Made by a program: the position numbers and the translations under genes. A stretch of 58,845 nt of DNA from assembly GCF_000797515.1 (NCBI RefSeq), contig NZ_JSBN01000001.1, forward strand, positions 1 through 58,845, written 5' to 3'. The notes below the pieces were generated by a model. That model was not told where the DNA came from, made no database searches, and worked only from the letters and a program-made list of their open reading frames with translations. This DNA comes from Sphingomonas sp. Ant H11 (GTDB lineage: Bacteria; Pseudomonadota; Alphaproteobacteria; Sphingomonadales; Sphingomonadaceae). Shown piece after piece: positions 9,326 through 19,357 of this stretch (position 1 is the first letter of the stretch; each line of letters begins with the position of its first letter).

Positions 9326-10611
9326 TCAATCCCGCGCGATGGGGAGTGGCGGCGCGGCACTGTGCTCGCCCTCGGCCCAGTCAACGAGCAGCTTCAGAAC
9401 GCGGCGAAGCGCGACATCCTGCTCATCAACCCGTGCCTCAAGCGCGGCGATACGGGTAGCGACATCCGCAGCGGCGTCTGGCGCAGGCACGGGTTCCTCT
9501 ACCGCCATCACTATCGGTTCAGGTTCAGGCTCCGGCTTCGGTTCAGGCTCCGGGGGGGCAACCGTCGGGTGCGCTTCAACAACCGCCGCCGCTTCCTCGT
9601 GCAGCGCACGGATCGGGCGCGGCGGTGCCGTAGGGGGCAGAATCGAAATCGGCAGCGGGCCGGGCTCCGGTTCCGGCGCAGGCGGTGGTGGCGAACTCGC
9701 TACGGGTTCGTCCGGCGCGGCCACCTCAGAAATCGGCTGCTCAACGCAGGTGCCGCAGCCACAGCGGCTTCCGGCACGACGATCGGCTTCACGCCCGGCA
9801 TGTCGCCCGCGATATCTGCCACCACTGCGGCCACGGCCCGCGCATCAATCGTATCGATCCGCTCGATCGCGCCGTACAGCATCACGCGCCCCGCCAATTG
9901 GTTCAGGCGGCGCGGTACGCCATCGGACCCGCTATAGAGCGCGGCGAATGCATCGGGCGTGAAATGCGGGCGCTCCTGCCAACCGACCACCGACAGGCGA
10001 TGCCGCATATAGGGCTCGACCTCTTCGGGCTCCATCGGATCGAGGTGATGCATCGCGATCACGCGCTGGCGCAATTGCTCAAGCCGGTCAGACCCGTGCA
10101 GCCGCTCGCGAAATTCGGGTTGGCCGAGCAGGAAGATCTGCAGCAGCGCATGGCCGCCGGTCTGGAAGTTCGAGAGCATGCGCAACTCTTCCAGACTCGA
10201 CACCGGCAGCGCCTGCGCTTCATCGACGATCAGCAGCGTGCGTCGTCCAGCGCGTGCGGTCGCATGCAGCCCGCGTTCGATCGCCACCAGCAATTGTGCC
10301 TTGGTCAGCCCCGCGCTGTCGACGTCCAACCCGGTTGCAACCATACGCAACAGATCATCGGCTTCGATCTGCGTCGAAACGATCTTGATGACATGCAGCC
10401 GCGTTGGATCGATCGTATCCATCAAATGGCCGACAAGCGTGGTCTTGCCCGCGCCGACGTCGCCCGTGATGACGATGAAACCCTCGCCCTGCGCAAGACC
10501 ATAGCCCAGATAGGCCATCGCCTTGCGATGCGTCGCCGTATCGAACCAGAAACGCGGGTCAGGCGTCAACTGAAACGGGCGGCCGGTCAAACCATAATGA
10601 TCGTCGTACAT
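9326..10611 (-). CDS. XrtA-associated AAA ATPase with Pro/Glu-rich tail (frameshifted)
   Basis: The N-terminal 270 residues form an ExeA/GspA-like AAA ATPase (TIGR03015). It starts Met-Tyr-Asp-Asp-His-Tyr-Gly-Leu and has Walker A Gly-Asp-Val-Gly-Ala-Gly-Lys-Thr-Thr near residues 48-56 and Walker B Leu-Leu-Ile-Val-Asp-Glu-Ala-Gln. As written this frame stops at 9700. A one-base deletion near 9745 appears to cut off a roughly 130-residue tail in the next frame: Pro/Glu repeats (Pro-Glu-Pro-Glu) and then a short coiled segment ending in Leu-Leu-Val-Asp-Trp-Ala-Glu-Gly. The tail joins smoothly, with no own start, so I treat both as one gene. Function: ATP-driven assembly or export factor of the XrtA exopolysaccharide system. 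Confidence 0.84.
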
Positions 10612-10649
10612 AATGTCGTCCTCGCAATCGGCATAGCCGCCGATGCGTT

Positions 10650-12266
10650 TCAGAATTGATACCGCACCCCAACTTGTCCCTGCGCCGACAACTGGTCCTC
10701 CGTACCTTTTTGGGTGAAGGAATACAGGCCCGCCGAGGCGGTCGTCGCGATACGGCCAAAGTTATGGTAATACAGAGCGGTGGCTCCCGTACTGAAGACA
10801 CCGGGGGCAGCCGAAATGCCGCTTTCGTAATAATTGGCAAAGACGTTGCCACTCACGCCCGAATTGCGATCGATCGGGGCACTGACATAGGCCTGCGCGT
10901 AATAGCTGTCGTCGGTCACGCCGTCGATGCTGAAGCCGGTACCGCTGGGGGCGTAAAAGCGCCGCTGGGCATAACCTCCGCCAATCCCGAAGCTGAGCGC
11001 GCCGCGCTTGGCAGCAATGACCGCATCGACACCGCGCGCGCGATACGCCGAGGTCGAGATCGACTGGAACACACCATTCAGGCACCCGCCCGCCGCCGCG
11101 CTGCTGGTGCCAAAGGTGCAACCGCTGAATTGCTGCGCAAAGGCATCGCGTTGATCGATGAAGCTGGTCGGCAAGTTCGAGATGCCCTCGCGCAATTGCC
11201 GTCCGAACGTGTCGACGCTGTCGTACACGCCAATCTGGATGCCGATCGATTTGGACGCGGCGTAGCTGAACGAACCGGTATAGGTCATCCCGCCATAACG
11301 CCGCCCTGCCCGCGCCTGCAGCGCGGTGCGCGGGCTTGGCCGCCAGATGACGCCAGCATCATAGATCAGCCCGTCGGTCTGATAGGCGATGCGCGTCGGC
11401 GATGCGGGATCGGTCTGGAAGCGGCCGCGGCTGTCGGTAACCGGCACCCCATTGGCGTCCTTCAACGGATCCTTCTGGCTGACGGTGATTTTTTCATAGC
11501 CTGCACCGCCCGTTACAGCGAGCGTCGGCAGAATGGGCAGGACAAGATCGCCCCGCGCCACCTTGCTTTCGTATTTCTGGTCGAGCTGCCCCGCCGTATC
11601 GCGCTCGTAGCCCGCTGAAACGTTGACGCCGACCGGTAGCACCGCCCCCGCCTTCACGCCGGCGCTCGCGTTAAAGACATGGCTCTGCGAGGTGTCGAAC
11701 ACGTCGAGCTTCGGGCTGCCCGGGGCAACGCCGGTCGCCCCTGGCGCTTCCGCCTTGGTGAAACCGAAGCGATAGCTTGCCGCTACACCGACCGGGCCGA
11801 CATGGCTGGCGACGGTCGGGCCGACATAGGCCGAATAGACCTGGCTGATATTGTCGACATTCCCGGCCAGATTGCCGGGAGCCGCGCCGCGAATGTCGGA
11901 GCGGACTCGTGTGGCGATCGCGCCCCCTTCCAGCGTCACCCCCGGAGCGACGCGCACGCTCGCCCGCGCCAGCCCGCTATGCACATCGTCGTCGCCAACC
12001 TTCTTGCTGTAAGAGAAACGACGCTCGTACCGATAGCTCACCTGGAGCTGGGTGCGCTTGGTCTGCACCGAAGCGTCGACCCCTGCGGCGACCGTCGAAT
12101 AGGTCAGCACATCGTCATTCTTGAGGTCGGCGGTGACGACTTGCCCGATTTCGATATAGGGTGTGATCGAGCTTTTGCGCTCGTCAGCGTGCGCGGGCGC
12201 GGTCGCCAGTGCGGCGATTGCCGCCAGGCCGAGCGCGGGCGACAAAGATGAGATCGGGCGCGTCAT
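10650..12266 (-). CDS. XrtA-system outer-membrane beta-barrel protein (TIGR03016)
   Basis: A 538-aa protein with a signal peptide of about 28 residues ending in Ala-His-Ala. Alternating-hydrophobicity beta strands follow, ending in Gly-Val-Arg-Tyr-Gln-Phe with the C-terminal aromatic typical of outer-membrane barrels. It matches the PEP-CTERM system-associated outer-membrane protein family and probably helps the polysaccharide cross or attach to the outer membrane. I set the start at the ATG at 12266, which overlaps the corrected stop of the autokinase gene (ATGA). Upstream in-frame sequence is the out-of-frame reading of that gene. Confidence 0.83.
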   Translation of the reverse strand: MTRPISSLSPALGLAAIAALATAPAHADERKSSITPYIEIGQVVTADLKNDDVLTYSTVAAGVDASVQTKRTQLQVSYRYERRFSYSKKVGDDDVHSGLARASVRVAPGVTLEGGAIATRVRSDIRGAAPGNLAGNVDNISQVYSAYVGPTVASHVGPVGVAASYRFGFTKAEAPGATGVAPGSPKLDVFDTSQSHVFNASAGVKAGAVLPVGVNVSAGYERDTAGQLDQKYESKVARGDLVLPILPTLAVTGGAGYEKITVSQKDPLKDANGVPVTDSRGRFQTDPASPTRIAYQTDGLIYDAGVIWRPSPRTALQARAGRRYGGMTYTGSFSYAASKSIGIQIGVYDSVDTFGRQLREGISNLPTSFIDQRDAFAQQFSGCTFGTSSAAAGGCLNGVFQSISTSAYRARGVDAVIAAKRGALSFGIGGGYAQRRFYAPSGTGFSIDGVTDDSYYAQAYVSAPIDRNSGVSGNVFANYYESGISAAPGVFSTGATALYYHNFGRIATTASAGLYSFTQKGTEDQLSAQGQVGVRYQF

Positions 12267-13215
12267 ATGGCGTCCTCCTGTTGGCCATATCCATAATAGT
12301 CGCCAAAGCGGCGTCCGCCGGGCACCAGCGACACGGCGTTGAGCACGAGCTGGATATGCTCGCATGAATCGAGCAGCGTGATGGCTTCGCGCAGATCGCT
12401 CTCGCCGGTGCGGTCGGCGCGGACGACGAGCATGATCTGCCGACCTGAGCCGCCAGCACGCTGGCCGGCGACGCGGCGAGAACCGGGGGCGAATCGAAGA
12501 TCAGGATGCGCTTGGGATCGGCAGTGAGCAGCCGCGTGATGAGTTCACCCGTCCGCGCGCTGGCGACGAGTTCGGTATCGGCAGGCGTGCGCGTACCACA
12601 GGGCAGCAAGCTCAGATGGGCGATGTCCGTCCGAACGACACAGGCTTCGACATCGATGCTCGGATCGGCAAGCGCATCCAGCAAACCCGCCTGCTCGCCG
12701 AGGCCGAATTGCGCCATCACGTCGGGCTTGGCGAAGTCCGCGTCGATCAGCAGCACTTCAAGATCGCGCTCCGCCGCCAGCGAAAGCGCGAGATTGACCG
12801 CGCAATAGGTTTTGCCGTCATTCGGCCTGGCCGAACTGACCAGCATCAGGCGCGAAAGCTCGGCATCGCTTTTGCTCACGGTTCGCGCGGTCGCCAGCAA
12901 TTGCCGCTTCACCAGGCGAAACTCCTCCGCCAGAGCCCCGATTGCCGCCCCAGGCACGAGCAAGCCGCGTTCCGCCAGCAGAGCACGGTCGATCGCGGCA
13001 ACGCCAGCAAGGCGACGCGGTGCCGCGACCGCTTGCATCGGCTTTGGTTGCACAGGAGGCAGATCGGAGAGCGGCTCCGCAGCGACGATGGGTGCCGATG
13101 GAGGATCGATCCCGCGCAAGGGATAGGGCGCGCGTGCGTCCGTTCCGAAATCATAGGTCGCAGCGGCCCGCTCCAACAGCGACGGGCGGGTCTTGCGGGG
13201 GGTCAGGTCGCTCAT
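12263..13215 (-). CDS. XrtA-associated tyrosine autokinase, CpsD/Wze-like (frameshifted)
   Basis: A cytoplasmic BY-kinase half. Walker A is Ala-Arg-Pro-Asn-Asp-Gly-Lys-Thr, Walker A' Leu-Leu-Ile-Asp-Ala-Asp-Phe and Walker B Ile-Leu-Ile-Phe-Asp-Ser-Pro-Pro. The frame is lost near 12440 after Ala-Ala-Gln-Val-Gly. Adding one base there restores the CpsD C-terminus (Ile-Met-Leu-Val-Val-Arg, then Asn-Ala-Val-Ser-Leu-Val-Pro-Gly-Gly), a terminal tyrosine cluster Tyr-Tyr-Gly-Tyr-Gly and an ATGA overlap with the barrel gene. The uncorrected frame runs on in nonsense to 12184. It works with the adjacent chain-length protein to control polymer length. An assembly error is likely. Confidence 0.87.
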
Positions 13216-14726
13216 GCCGCCAACCCGCGCTGAAGCATTTCCACGCCCAGCAGCGCGATATAGGCCACGCCAAGCCCGCCAACACCGCCCCCATAATATA
13301 GCAGCATCCGGCGACGAGCGGCGGTCTGTGTGGCGGTGACCATTTCGCCGATCGAGCCGAGCACCGGCATTCCGGTTGCTTTTTCGAGCCGCGCGGCAGT
13401 GGCAAAGGTGGCCTTCAATTGCGCCAGCACGAACGCCACAGCGACGCCGCCACCGAGCGCGACGATCAACACGCCGGTCAGCAACAAGGGGCGGTTCGGC
13501 GCAGTCGGCACACGCGGTGCCGTTGGCGGATCGATGACGCTGAACTTGATCGAATCGGTCTGGCTTTGCGCTTGCCCGCGCAGCTTGATCGCTTCGCGAT
13601 CGGCCAGCAACTTGGCGTAGCCGTCCTTCAGAACCTGATAATCGTTGTCGATCTTGGATTGCTGCGCGGCCACGCCGGGGTCGCCCGCAAGCTTCGCGGT
13701 GATCGCATCCAGATCCCCCTGAAGCTGCGCCTTGCGCGCGAGCAGGGCCGCCACCTGCGCCTGCTTGTCCGCCTGGATCGAGCGCAAAGAAAGATAGGCG
13801 GGGTTGGTAGCGGAAGCAGCACCGGCCGCGACCGGTTCGCCGCGCGCGGCCGCCTGGGCTGCGGCCAATTGGTTACGCAACGCGATCACGTCGGGGTGAT
13901 TCTCGGTATAGCCCCGCGCGCGCGCATCCGCGAGTTGGCCCTGGATCGCATTGAGGCGGGCCCGCGCCGGGCCCACGCCCGCCGCGCTTGCGGCACCCGC
14001 GACGCTGGCGGGAACGCCCGCCATCTGGCCGTTCACCGCCGCCAGACTCGATTGCGCAGCGGCGAGATCGCTCTCGACTTGCGCCATCGCTGTCCGTGCG
14101 GCCCCCATACGGTCGGTGAGCGACCCGCTACCCGGCAAGCTGCCGAGATAGTGATTTTGAAAATCGGCGCGCTTCGCGTCGGCATCGGCGAGCTGCTTCT
14201 GGCGCTGCTCGAGCTGCGCATCGAGAAATTTCAGGCTCGTACTCGTCTCATCGCGATCGCCCGACAGGTTCTGCTCGACAAACAGGTCGATCAGCTTCTG
14301 CACGACTTGCCGGGTAACCTTGGGGCTGGCCCCGGTCGCCACGATCTCGAACAGATTGTCCTGCTGTGCGGTGATCTTGATCGCCTTGGACAGGCCCGCG
14401 ACCCGGTCGGCCACGTCGCGATCGGTCTTCACTGTGTTCGCCAGATCGGTGCCGCGCACGACCTTCTCCAGACTGACTGCGCTGGTCAGCGTCTGGCGGA
14501 TCGTGTCCATGTCCTTCTGCTGGTCGGCAGGGGTAATGCCGACGGCATTGGGCAGGATCGTGTTCATCTGCACCGACACTCGCGCCCGAGATTCGTAGCT
14601 GTTCGGGATTTGCGCCACCATCGCCCAACCCAGCACGGCAATGCCCCACGCGACCGCCAGTGCGATCCAGCGGCGCATCCAGATCGCGTGAAGCGCGACC
14701 CGCAGTTCATCGAGCAAGCCGTTCAT
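13212..14726 (-). CDS. XrtA-system chain-length determinant (GNVR/Wzz-like)
   Basis: A 504-aa inner-membrane polysaccharide co-polymerase (TIGR03007). A first membrane segment lies at about residues 19-36. A long periplasmic coiled-coil region follows, with Gln/Ala-rich helices at about 150-400. A second segment lies near residues 418-440 after Pro-Asn-Arg-Pro-Leu-Leu, and a third near the C-terminus. Its ATGA overlap with the autokinase gene and the shared operon fit the Wzc-like pair split into membrane and kinase proteins. The protein looks full length. Confidence 0.88.
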   Translation of the reverse strand: MNGLLDELRVALHAIWMRRWIALAVAWGIAVLGWAMVAQIPNSYESRARVSVQMNTILPNAVGITPADQQKDMDTIRQTLTSAVSLEKVVRGTDLANTVKTDRDVADRVAGLSKAIKITAQQDNLFEIVATGASPKVTRQVVQKLIDLFVEQNLSGDRDETSTSLKFLDAQLEQRQKQLADADAKRADFQNHYLGSLPGSGSLTDRMGAARTAMAQVESDLAAAQSSLAAVNGQMAGVPASVAGAASAAGVGPARARLNAIQGQLADARARGYTENHPDVIALRNQLAAAQAAARGEPVAAGAASATNPAYLSLRSIQADKQAQVAALLARKAQLQGDLDAITAKLAGDPGVAAQQSKIDNDYQVLKDGYAKLLADREAIKLRGQAQSQTDSIKFSVIDPPTAPRVPTAPNRPLLLTGVLIVALGGGVAVAFVLAQLKATFATAARLEKATGMPVLGSIGEMVTATQTAARRRMLLYYGGGVGGLGVAYIALLGVEMLQRGLAA

Positions 14727-14736
14727 CCGTCCGTGC

Positions 14737-15380
14737 TCAGAACATGCTCTGCGGGATGATGATCACATCCCCCGCTCGAGCCGGACATTGGCGCGACTGT
14801 CGCCATCCTTGAGCAAGCTCGACAGCTTGATGTTATATTCGACCTGCTTGCCCGTTTCGCGATTGTAGCGGACCAGCTTCGCGCGGTTACCCGCCGCATA
14901 TTCGCTGAGACCGCCGACCGAGATCATCGCGTCGAGCAGCGTCATGTTGGCGCGGTACGGGATCGAGGCGGGCTTCGCGGTCGCGCCGACGATGCGCACT
15001 TGCTGGCTGAACGTACCCGAGAAATTCTCGACGATGACCGAGACGATCGGATCCTTGATATATTCGCCCAGCGCAATCTTCATATCGTCGGCGAGCATCC
15101 GCGGCGTCTTGCCGACCGCCGGCATGTCGCTGATCAGGGGCGTAGTGATCCGGCCATCGGGCCGCACCTGGACCTTTGCCGACAGTTCGGGGTTGCGCCA
15201 TACGAAGATGCTGAGCTGGTCGAGCGGGCCGATGACATATTCTTCCCCCGGCTGCTCCTGCGTGGCGACGAACGACGCCTGGGGCAGTTCGGGACGCCCC
15301 CCGCTGGCACACGAGCCGAGCGTCAACGCAGCAACGCCGACACCGAGCAAACCTCGAAAAGACCTGTAAAACCGCGCCAT
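14737..15380 (-). CDS. XrtA-system exopolysaccharide export lipoprotein (frameshift at 3' end)
   Basis: A Wza-type polysaccharide export protein (TIGR03027). The lipoprotein signal ends with Leu-Gly-Ser-Cys at residues 22-25. The Poly_export domain follows (Gly-Pro-Leu-Asp-Gln-Leu, then Arg-Pro-Asp-Gly-Arg-Ile) and then a SLBB-like stretch. As written it ends early at 14763. One extra base near 14770 gives the family ending Pro-Gly-Asp-Val-Ile-Ile-Ile-Pro-Gln-Ser-Met-Phe and a stop at 14737, 11 bp before the GNVR start. It likely forms the outer-membrane export channel. Confidence 0.86.
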
Positions 15381-15485
15381 GCAAACCTCCCGCCGCGAGG
15401 TGCTGCCGATAACGTCACGTCTGACGTCGCGGTGGCAGGTTCACGGCTATCGTGCCGCTATGAGACGAAAGAGGTGAAAATTGCG

Positions 15486-16718
15486 TTAGGAATGCTCGCT
15501 TTGGCCCACCAGCAGCTCGTGCGGCGGGGTGTGCCCAAGAAACGCAAACGGGCTGGCCGACAGTCCATAAGCGCCCGCCATGAACACTGCGACCAGATCG
15601 CCGACATCGGCGACCGGCAGCGTGACGCGGTCCGCCAACCGGTCAAGCGGGGTGCATAGCGGGCCGACGACACTGACGGTTTCGGTCGGCGCATTTGGCA
15701 CGGCGGTGGCGATGGTGACGGGATAATTGCGCTTTACCACCGTCCCGAGATTGCCGGAGGCCGCCAATTGATGGTTCATGCCGCCATCCGTGACGAGGAA
15801 CGTCTCGCCTCGGCTCTCCTTACGGTCGACAACGCGTGTCAGATACACGCCCGCTTCGCCAACCAGCCAGCGGCCCAGTTCGATCGCAAAACGGGTGTCT
15901 TTCAGGCCTGGCGCACGGTTTTCCAGCCCCTCGGCAAGGGCGTTTCCGATGATCCCAACCTCCAGCGGCACTTCGCCCGGGAAATAGGGAATGCCAAAGC
16001 CGCCGCCGAGATTGACCAGCGGTGGCATCACGCCCACCGCGTCGGCCAGTCTACCCGCCAGCGCCAGCGTTTCGGCCTGCGTTTCGATGATCGCCTGCGG
16101 ATCGAGCGCCTGCGATCCGGCGAAGATGTGGAAACCCCGCCAGTCCGCCCCGGCATCGATCACGTGCCTAGCCACGGCGGCGGCGCGGTCGGCGTCGATA
16201 CCGAAAGGCGAGGCGCGCCCGCCCATCCGCATTCCCGACCCCCGCAATTCGAGCTCCGGGTTCACCCGGATCGCGAGTCGCGGCGTAAGCCCGTGCCGTT
16301 CGCCAATCGCCAGCGCGCGCGCCGCTTCGCCCGCAGATTCGAGATTGATCGTCACGCCGGAGCGGATCGCGAATACCAGTTCGTCATCACGCTTGCCCGG
16401 TCCTGCGAAGCTGATGCGTGCGCCCGGCTTCACCGCCAGCGCCAGCGCCAACTCCCCTCCCGAGGCGACATCGAGGCCATCGACCAGCGGTGCCATGGCG
16501 GCAAGCAGCGGGGCGAAGGGATTGGCCTTGATCGCATAATGCAGGTCGACCGAGGAAAAGGCCGCGCGAAACCGCGCAATGCGGTCCCGCACCACCGCCA
16601 TGTCGTACACGAACAGCGGCGTGTCTCCGGCGACAGCAGCCCAATGCGCCGCATCCCGTCCGCCAATCTGCAGCGGATTGACCTGGAAATCCCGCGGAAT
16701 CGTGCCCATCGGCTTCAT
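15486..16718 (-). CDS. XrtA-associated PLP-dependent decarboxylase
   Basis: A 410-aa fold-type III (alanine racemase-like) decarboxylase related to LysA, matching TIGR03099. His-Tyr-Ala-Ile-Lys-Ala-Asn carries the PLP lysine near residue 60. Asn-Leu-Gly-Gly-Gly-Phe-Gly-Ile-Pro-Tyr is the phosphate-binding glycine loop. Gly-Pro-Leu-Cys-Thr-Pro-Leu-Asp near the C-terminus holds the active-site Cys and Asp. In XrtA loci this enzyme sits next to an acyl-CoA ligase and an ACP; the amine product is unknown. The start at 16718 overlaps the ligase stop (ATGA). About 105 bp separate its end from the export gene, with no gene in that gap. Confidence 0.87.
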   Translation of the reverse strand: MKPMGTIPRDFQVNPLQIGGRDAAHWAAVAGDTPLFVYDMAVVRDRIARFRAAFSSVDLHYAIKANPFAPLLAAMAPLVDGLDVASGGELALALAVKPGARISFAGPGKRDDELVFAIRSGVTINLESAGEAARALAIGERHGLTPRLAIRVNPELELRGSGMRMGGRASPFGIDADRAAAVARHVIDAGADWRGFHIFAGSQALDPQAIIETQAETLALAGRLADAVGVMPPLVNLGGGFGIPYFPGEVPLEVGIIGNALAEGLENRAPGLKDTRFAIELGRWLVGEAGVYLTRVVDRKESRGETFLVTDGGMNHQLAASGNLGTVVKRNYPVTIATAVPNAPTETVSVVGPLCTPLDRLADRVTLPVADVGDLVAVFMAGAYGLSASPFAFLGHTPPHELLVGQSEHS

Positions 16719-18216
16719 GACGTCATCTCCGCTTTCAGCGCCGCGCGGTCGAGTTTGCCATTCGCATTGCGTGGCAGCTCGGCGCGCCATTCATAGCGTG
16801 TCGGCTGCTGGAAACTCGGCAAATCGCGCCTCAGCCGCGCGCGCAAGGCGGCCTCGTGCGTGCCGTCTCCACGCGCGACTACGACGATCGCCTGCCCAAG
16901 CCGTGCATCCGGCACGCCCAGCGCCACCGCCTCCGCCGTTTCGCCGCCCGCCACCACCGCTTCCTCGATTTCGGTCGGGCTGATGCGGTTGCCCGCGCTT
17001 TTGATCATCTCGTCCTCGCGTCCGACGAAGCGAAGCAGGCCGTCTTCATCGCGCACCACCGTATCGCCCGACCAGACCGCCAGCCCGCCCGATTGCGCCC
17101 CATGCGGGTGCGGGACGGAAGCGCTCGGCGGTCCGCTGGGCATCGTGCCAATACCCTTGCGCGACGAGTGGCCCGGCATGGACGAGCTCGCCCGGCTCCC
17201 CCGCGGCTGCCGGGCTGCCATCAGGCCGCACGACCATGATCTCGGCAAAAGGGATCGCCCGCCCGATCGAATCGGGATGCACGTCCACCAATTCGGGCGA
17301 TAAATAGGTCGAGCGAAACGCCTCGGTCAGCCCGTACATCGGATACAGGTCCGCCTGCGGAAAGCGCGCGCGCAACCCGTGGACGAGCGGAGCGGTCAAC
17401 GCGCCGCCAGAATTTGTCAAACGTTTTTAAATTATTTGCCGTGCTTTGTGGCCACTCAATCTCCAGCAATTGCACCCACAAAGGCGGAACCCCTGCCAGT
17501 GTCGTAGGTGCAAAGCGATCGACTGCCTTTACGACGTCTTTGGCGACCAGATAGTCGAGCGGCACGTAGCTCGCACCCGCCGCCCAGGTCGAAAAGAGCT
17601 GATTCTGTCCATAATCGAAACTGAGCGGCAGCACGCCGAGCACGCGGTCGGCAGGGGCCAGCTTCAGATACTGCGCCACGCTGATCGCGCCCAACCACAG
17701 ATTGGCGTGGCTAAGCATCACGCCCTTCGGCCGCCCGGTCGATCCCGAGGTATAAAGGATCGCCGCCAGTGTGTCCGGATCGGCGTTGCTGGCCGATAGT
17801 ACCGCATCGAGACTTACATTTTCTTCGAGAATAACCTCGCAATTCTCTGAAATATCATCCTGTTCCAGTGTCGCGCTCCGCCCCGCCTGGGTCACCAGCG
17901 CGACCGCGCCGCTATCCGCCAGAATATGCGCGACCTGCGCGCGCTTGAGCATCGGGTTGATCGGCACATGCACCAGCCCCGCGCGCGGGGCCGCCATCGG
18001 CAGCACGCAGGCAAACCGCGTCTTGGGCAACCAGCTCGCCACGCGCGCTCCCGGCGCATATCCCTGACCCGCCAGCCACGCCGCGACTTGACCGACAAGC
18101 CGCTCCAGCCCGGCGAAATCCAGAGTTCCCTGTCGGTCGACAAGCGCTGGGTCGCCCGCGCTGCCCCGCAACGGCAACGTATCGATTGGATATGGGAAGG
18201 GGTCGAGCGCGATCAT
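16715..18216 (-). CDS. XrtA-associated acyl-CoA ligase, AMP-forming (two frameshifts)
   Basis: An ANL-superfamily adenylating enzyme (TIGR03098). The P-loop-like motif Leu-Tyr-Thr-Ser-Gly-Ser-Thr-Gly-Arg-Pro-Lys-Gly is in the N-terminal part. Tyr-Gly-Leu-Thr-Glu is in the middle piece. Trp-Ser-Gly-Asp-Thr, Gly-Arg-Glu-Asp-Glu-Met-Ile-Lys and Asn-Gly-Lys-Leu are in the C-terminal piece. These sit in three reading frames. An extra T near 17420 breaks Leu-Thr-Asn-Ser-Gly-Gly, and a missing base between 17085 and 17125 breaks the run before Ser-Gly-Gly-Leu-Ala-Val-Trp-Ser-Gly. It should load an acyl or amino acid onto the ACP encoded divergently. It is the first gene of the minus-strand operon. 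Confidence 0.85.
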
Positions 18217-18331
18217 GCCCCTTGATAGCCGCCACCGCCGGGCTGTGAAGAGGCTGGCGGCGGGGCACACTTGGCATCTTGCCCCCCAGTCACTATCGCA
18301 ACGCACCATAACCCACAAATTGGGGCGCGCA

Positions 18332-18604
18332 GTGATTTCTGAAGACTATGATCGTATCGACGCCACGCTCCGCGCAACCTTGCGCGACGTGCTGGGCCTG
18401 AGCGAGGCTCGCACGGCAACGCTGAACGCCGACACGCCCCTGTTCGGCGCAATGCCCGAGCTGGATTCGATGGCGGTCGCCGGGCTGTTGACCGAAATCG
18501 AGGAGCGGCTCGGGATCCTGATCGAGGATGACGAAGTCGACGGCGAAATGCTGGAGAGTTTCGGCGCACTGGTCCGGTTCGTCGCCGCCAAGATCCGGCG
18601 ATAG
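18332..18604 (+). CDS. Acyl carrier protein of the XrtA locus
   Basis: A 90-aa acidic carrier protein. Glu-Leu-Asp-Ser-Met contains the serine for 4'-phosphopantetheine. Acidic helices follow (Glu-Ile-Glu-Glu-Arg-Leu, then Ile-Glu-Asp-Asp-Glu-Val). I chose the GTG at 18332 because a G-rich site lies just upstream and the protein then has a normal ACP length. It is divergent from the acyl-CoA ligase gene across about 115 bp, which must hold both promoters. The likely partners are the ligase, the PLP decarboxylase and the two downstream hydrolases. Confidence 0.84.
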   Translation: MISEDYDRIDATLRATLRDVLGLSEARTATLNADTPLFGAMPELDSMAVAGLLTEIEERLGILIEDDEVDGEMLESFGALVRFVAAKIRR

Positions 18605-18622
18605 CCAGGCGATGAGCGCCGC

Positions 18623-19357
18623 TTGATCGATTCGTATCAGGCAAGCGGCGGCCGCGAGGCCATGCTGCGCTTCGGGCCTGACAACGGGCCAATCGTCGCG
18701 ATTGCCTTGCCGCTGTTCGAGGAAGCCAATCGGCTGCGCGCCTTTGCGGTCGCTATCTGCCGCGCATTGGCGGCGCGCGGGTTGGCGGCGATGCTCCCCG
18801 ATCTTCCCGGCCAGGGGGAGAGCCTGCTGCCGCTGGAACGCTGCAGCATTCTCGACATTGCCGACGGATTCGATTGCGCGATCAAAGACGCGTGGAATGC
18901 CGATCGTCGATGTTATGGCGTGGCACTGCGCAGTGGTGCGCTGCTCGACAAGCTGGCCTTGCTCGACGGACGCTGGCATTTCGCGCCGCAGAACGGCCCC
19001 AGCCTGATGCGCGACCTGAAGCGGATCAAGCAGGCGTCGCAGCCGCATATCAAGCTGGCGGAGACGGACTGGTATTTCGACCCGAAAGCACCCGACGACC
19101 AGCCGGCCCCTCCGGTCGAAATCGCCGGCAACCTGATCTCCACCGCACTGCTGACCGACCTTTCGCGCTCTACTCCGTGGACATCCGAAGACGGCGGCAT
19201 AGTACGCACGGTCCGGCTCGACACCGATCCTGCGGCTGCCGACCGCCATGTTCCCGGCACACCGCTGTGGCGACGCGCGGAGCCAGGTAACGATTTGCCC
19301 CTCGCCCAGTTGCTTGCCGACGACATCGCCGACTGGATCGCCGCATGCGAACGGTAA
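18623..19357 (+). CDS. XrtA-associated hydrolase 2 (TIGR03101)
   Basis: A 244-aa alpha/beta-hydrolase-fold protein starting at a TTG 18 bp after the ACP gene. The N-terminus has Leu-Pro-Leu-Phe-Glu-Glu-Ala-Asn and Leu-Pro-Asp-Leu-Pro-Gly-Gln-Gly-Glu-Ser, typical of XrtA hydrolase 2. The expected nucleophile elbow region reads Tyr-Gly-Val-Ala-Leu-Arg-Ser-Gly-Ala with no clear Gly-x-Ser-x-Gly, so catalysis is doubtful. It overlaps the next gene by 13 bp. Role inferred from locus: processing of the ACP-bound or polymer-linked group. Confidence 0.8.
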   Translation: MIDSYQASGGREAMLRFGPDNGPIVAIALPLFEEANRLRAFAVAICRALAARGLAAMLPDLPGQGESLLPLERCSILDIADGFDCAIKDAWNADRRCYGVALRSGALLDKLALLDGRWHFAPQNGPSLMRDLKRIKQASQPHIKLAETDWYFDPKAPDDQPAPPVEIAGNLISTALLTDLSRSTPWTSEDGGIVRTVRLDTDPAAADRHVPGTPLWRRAEPGNDLPLAQLLADDIADWIAACER

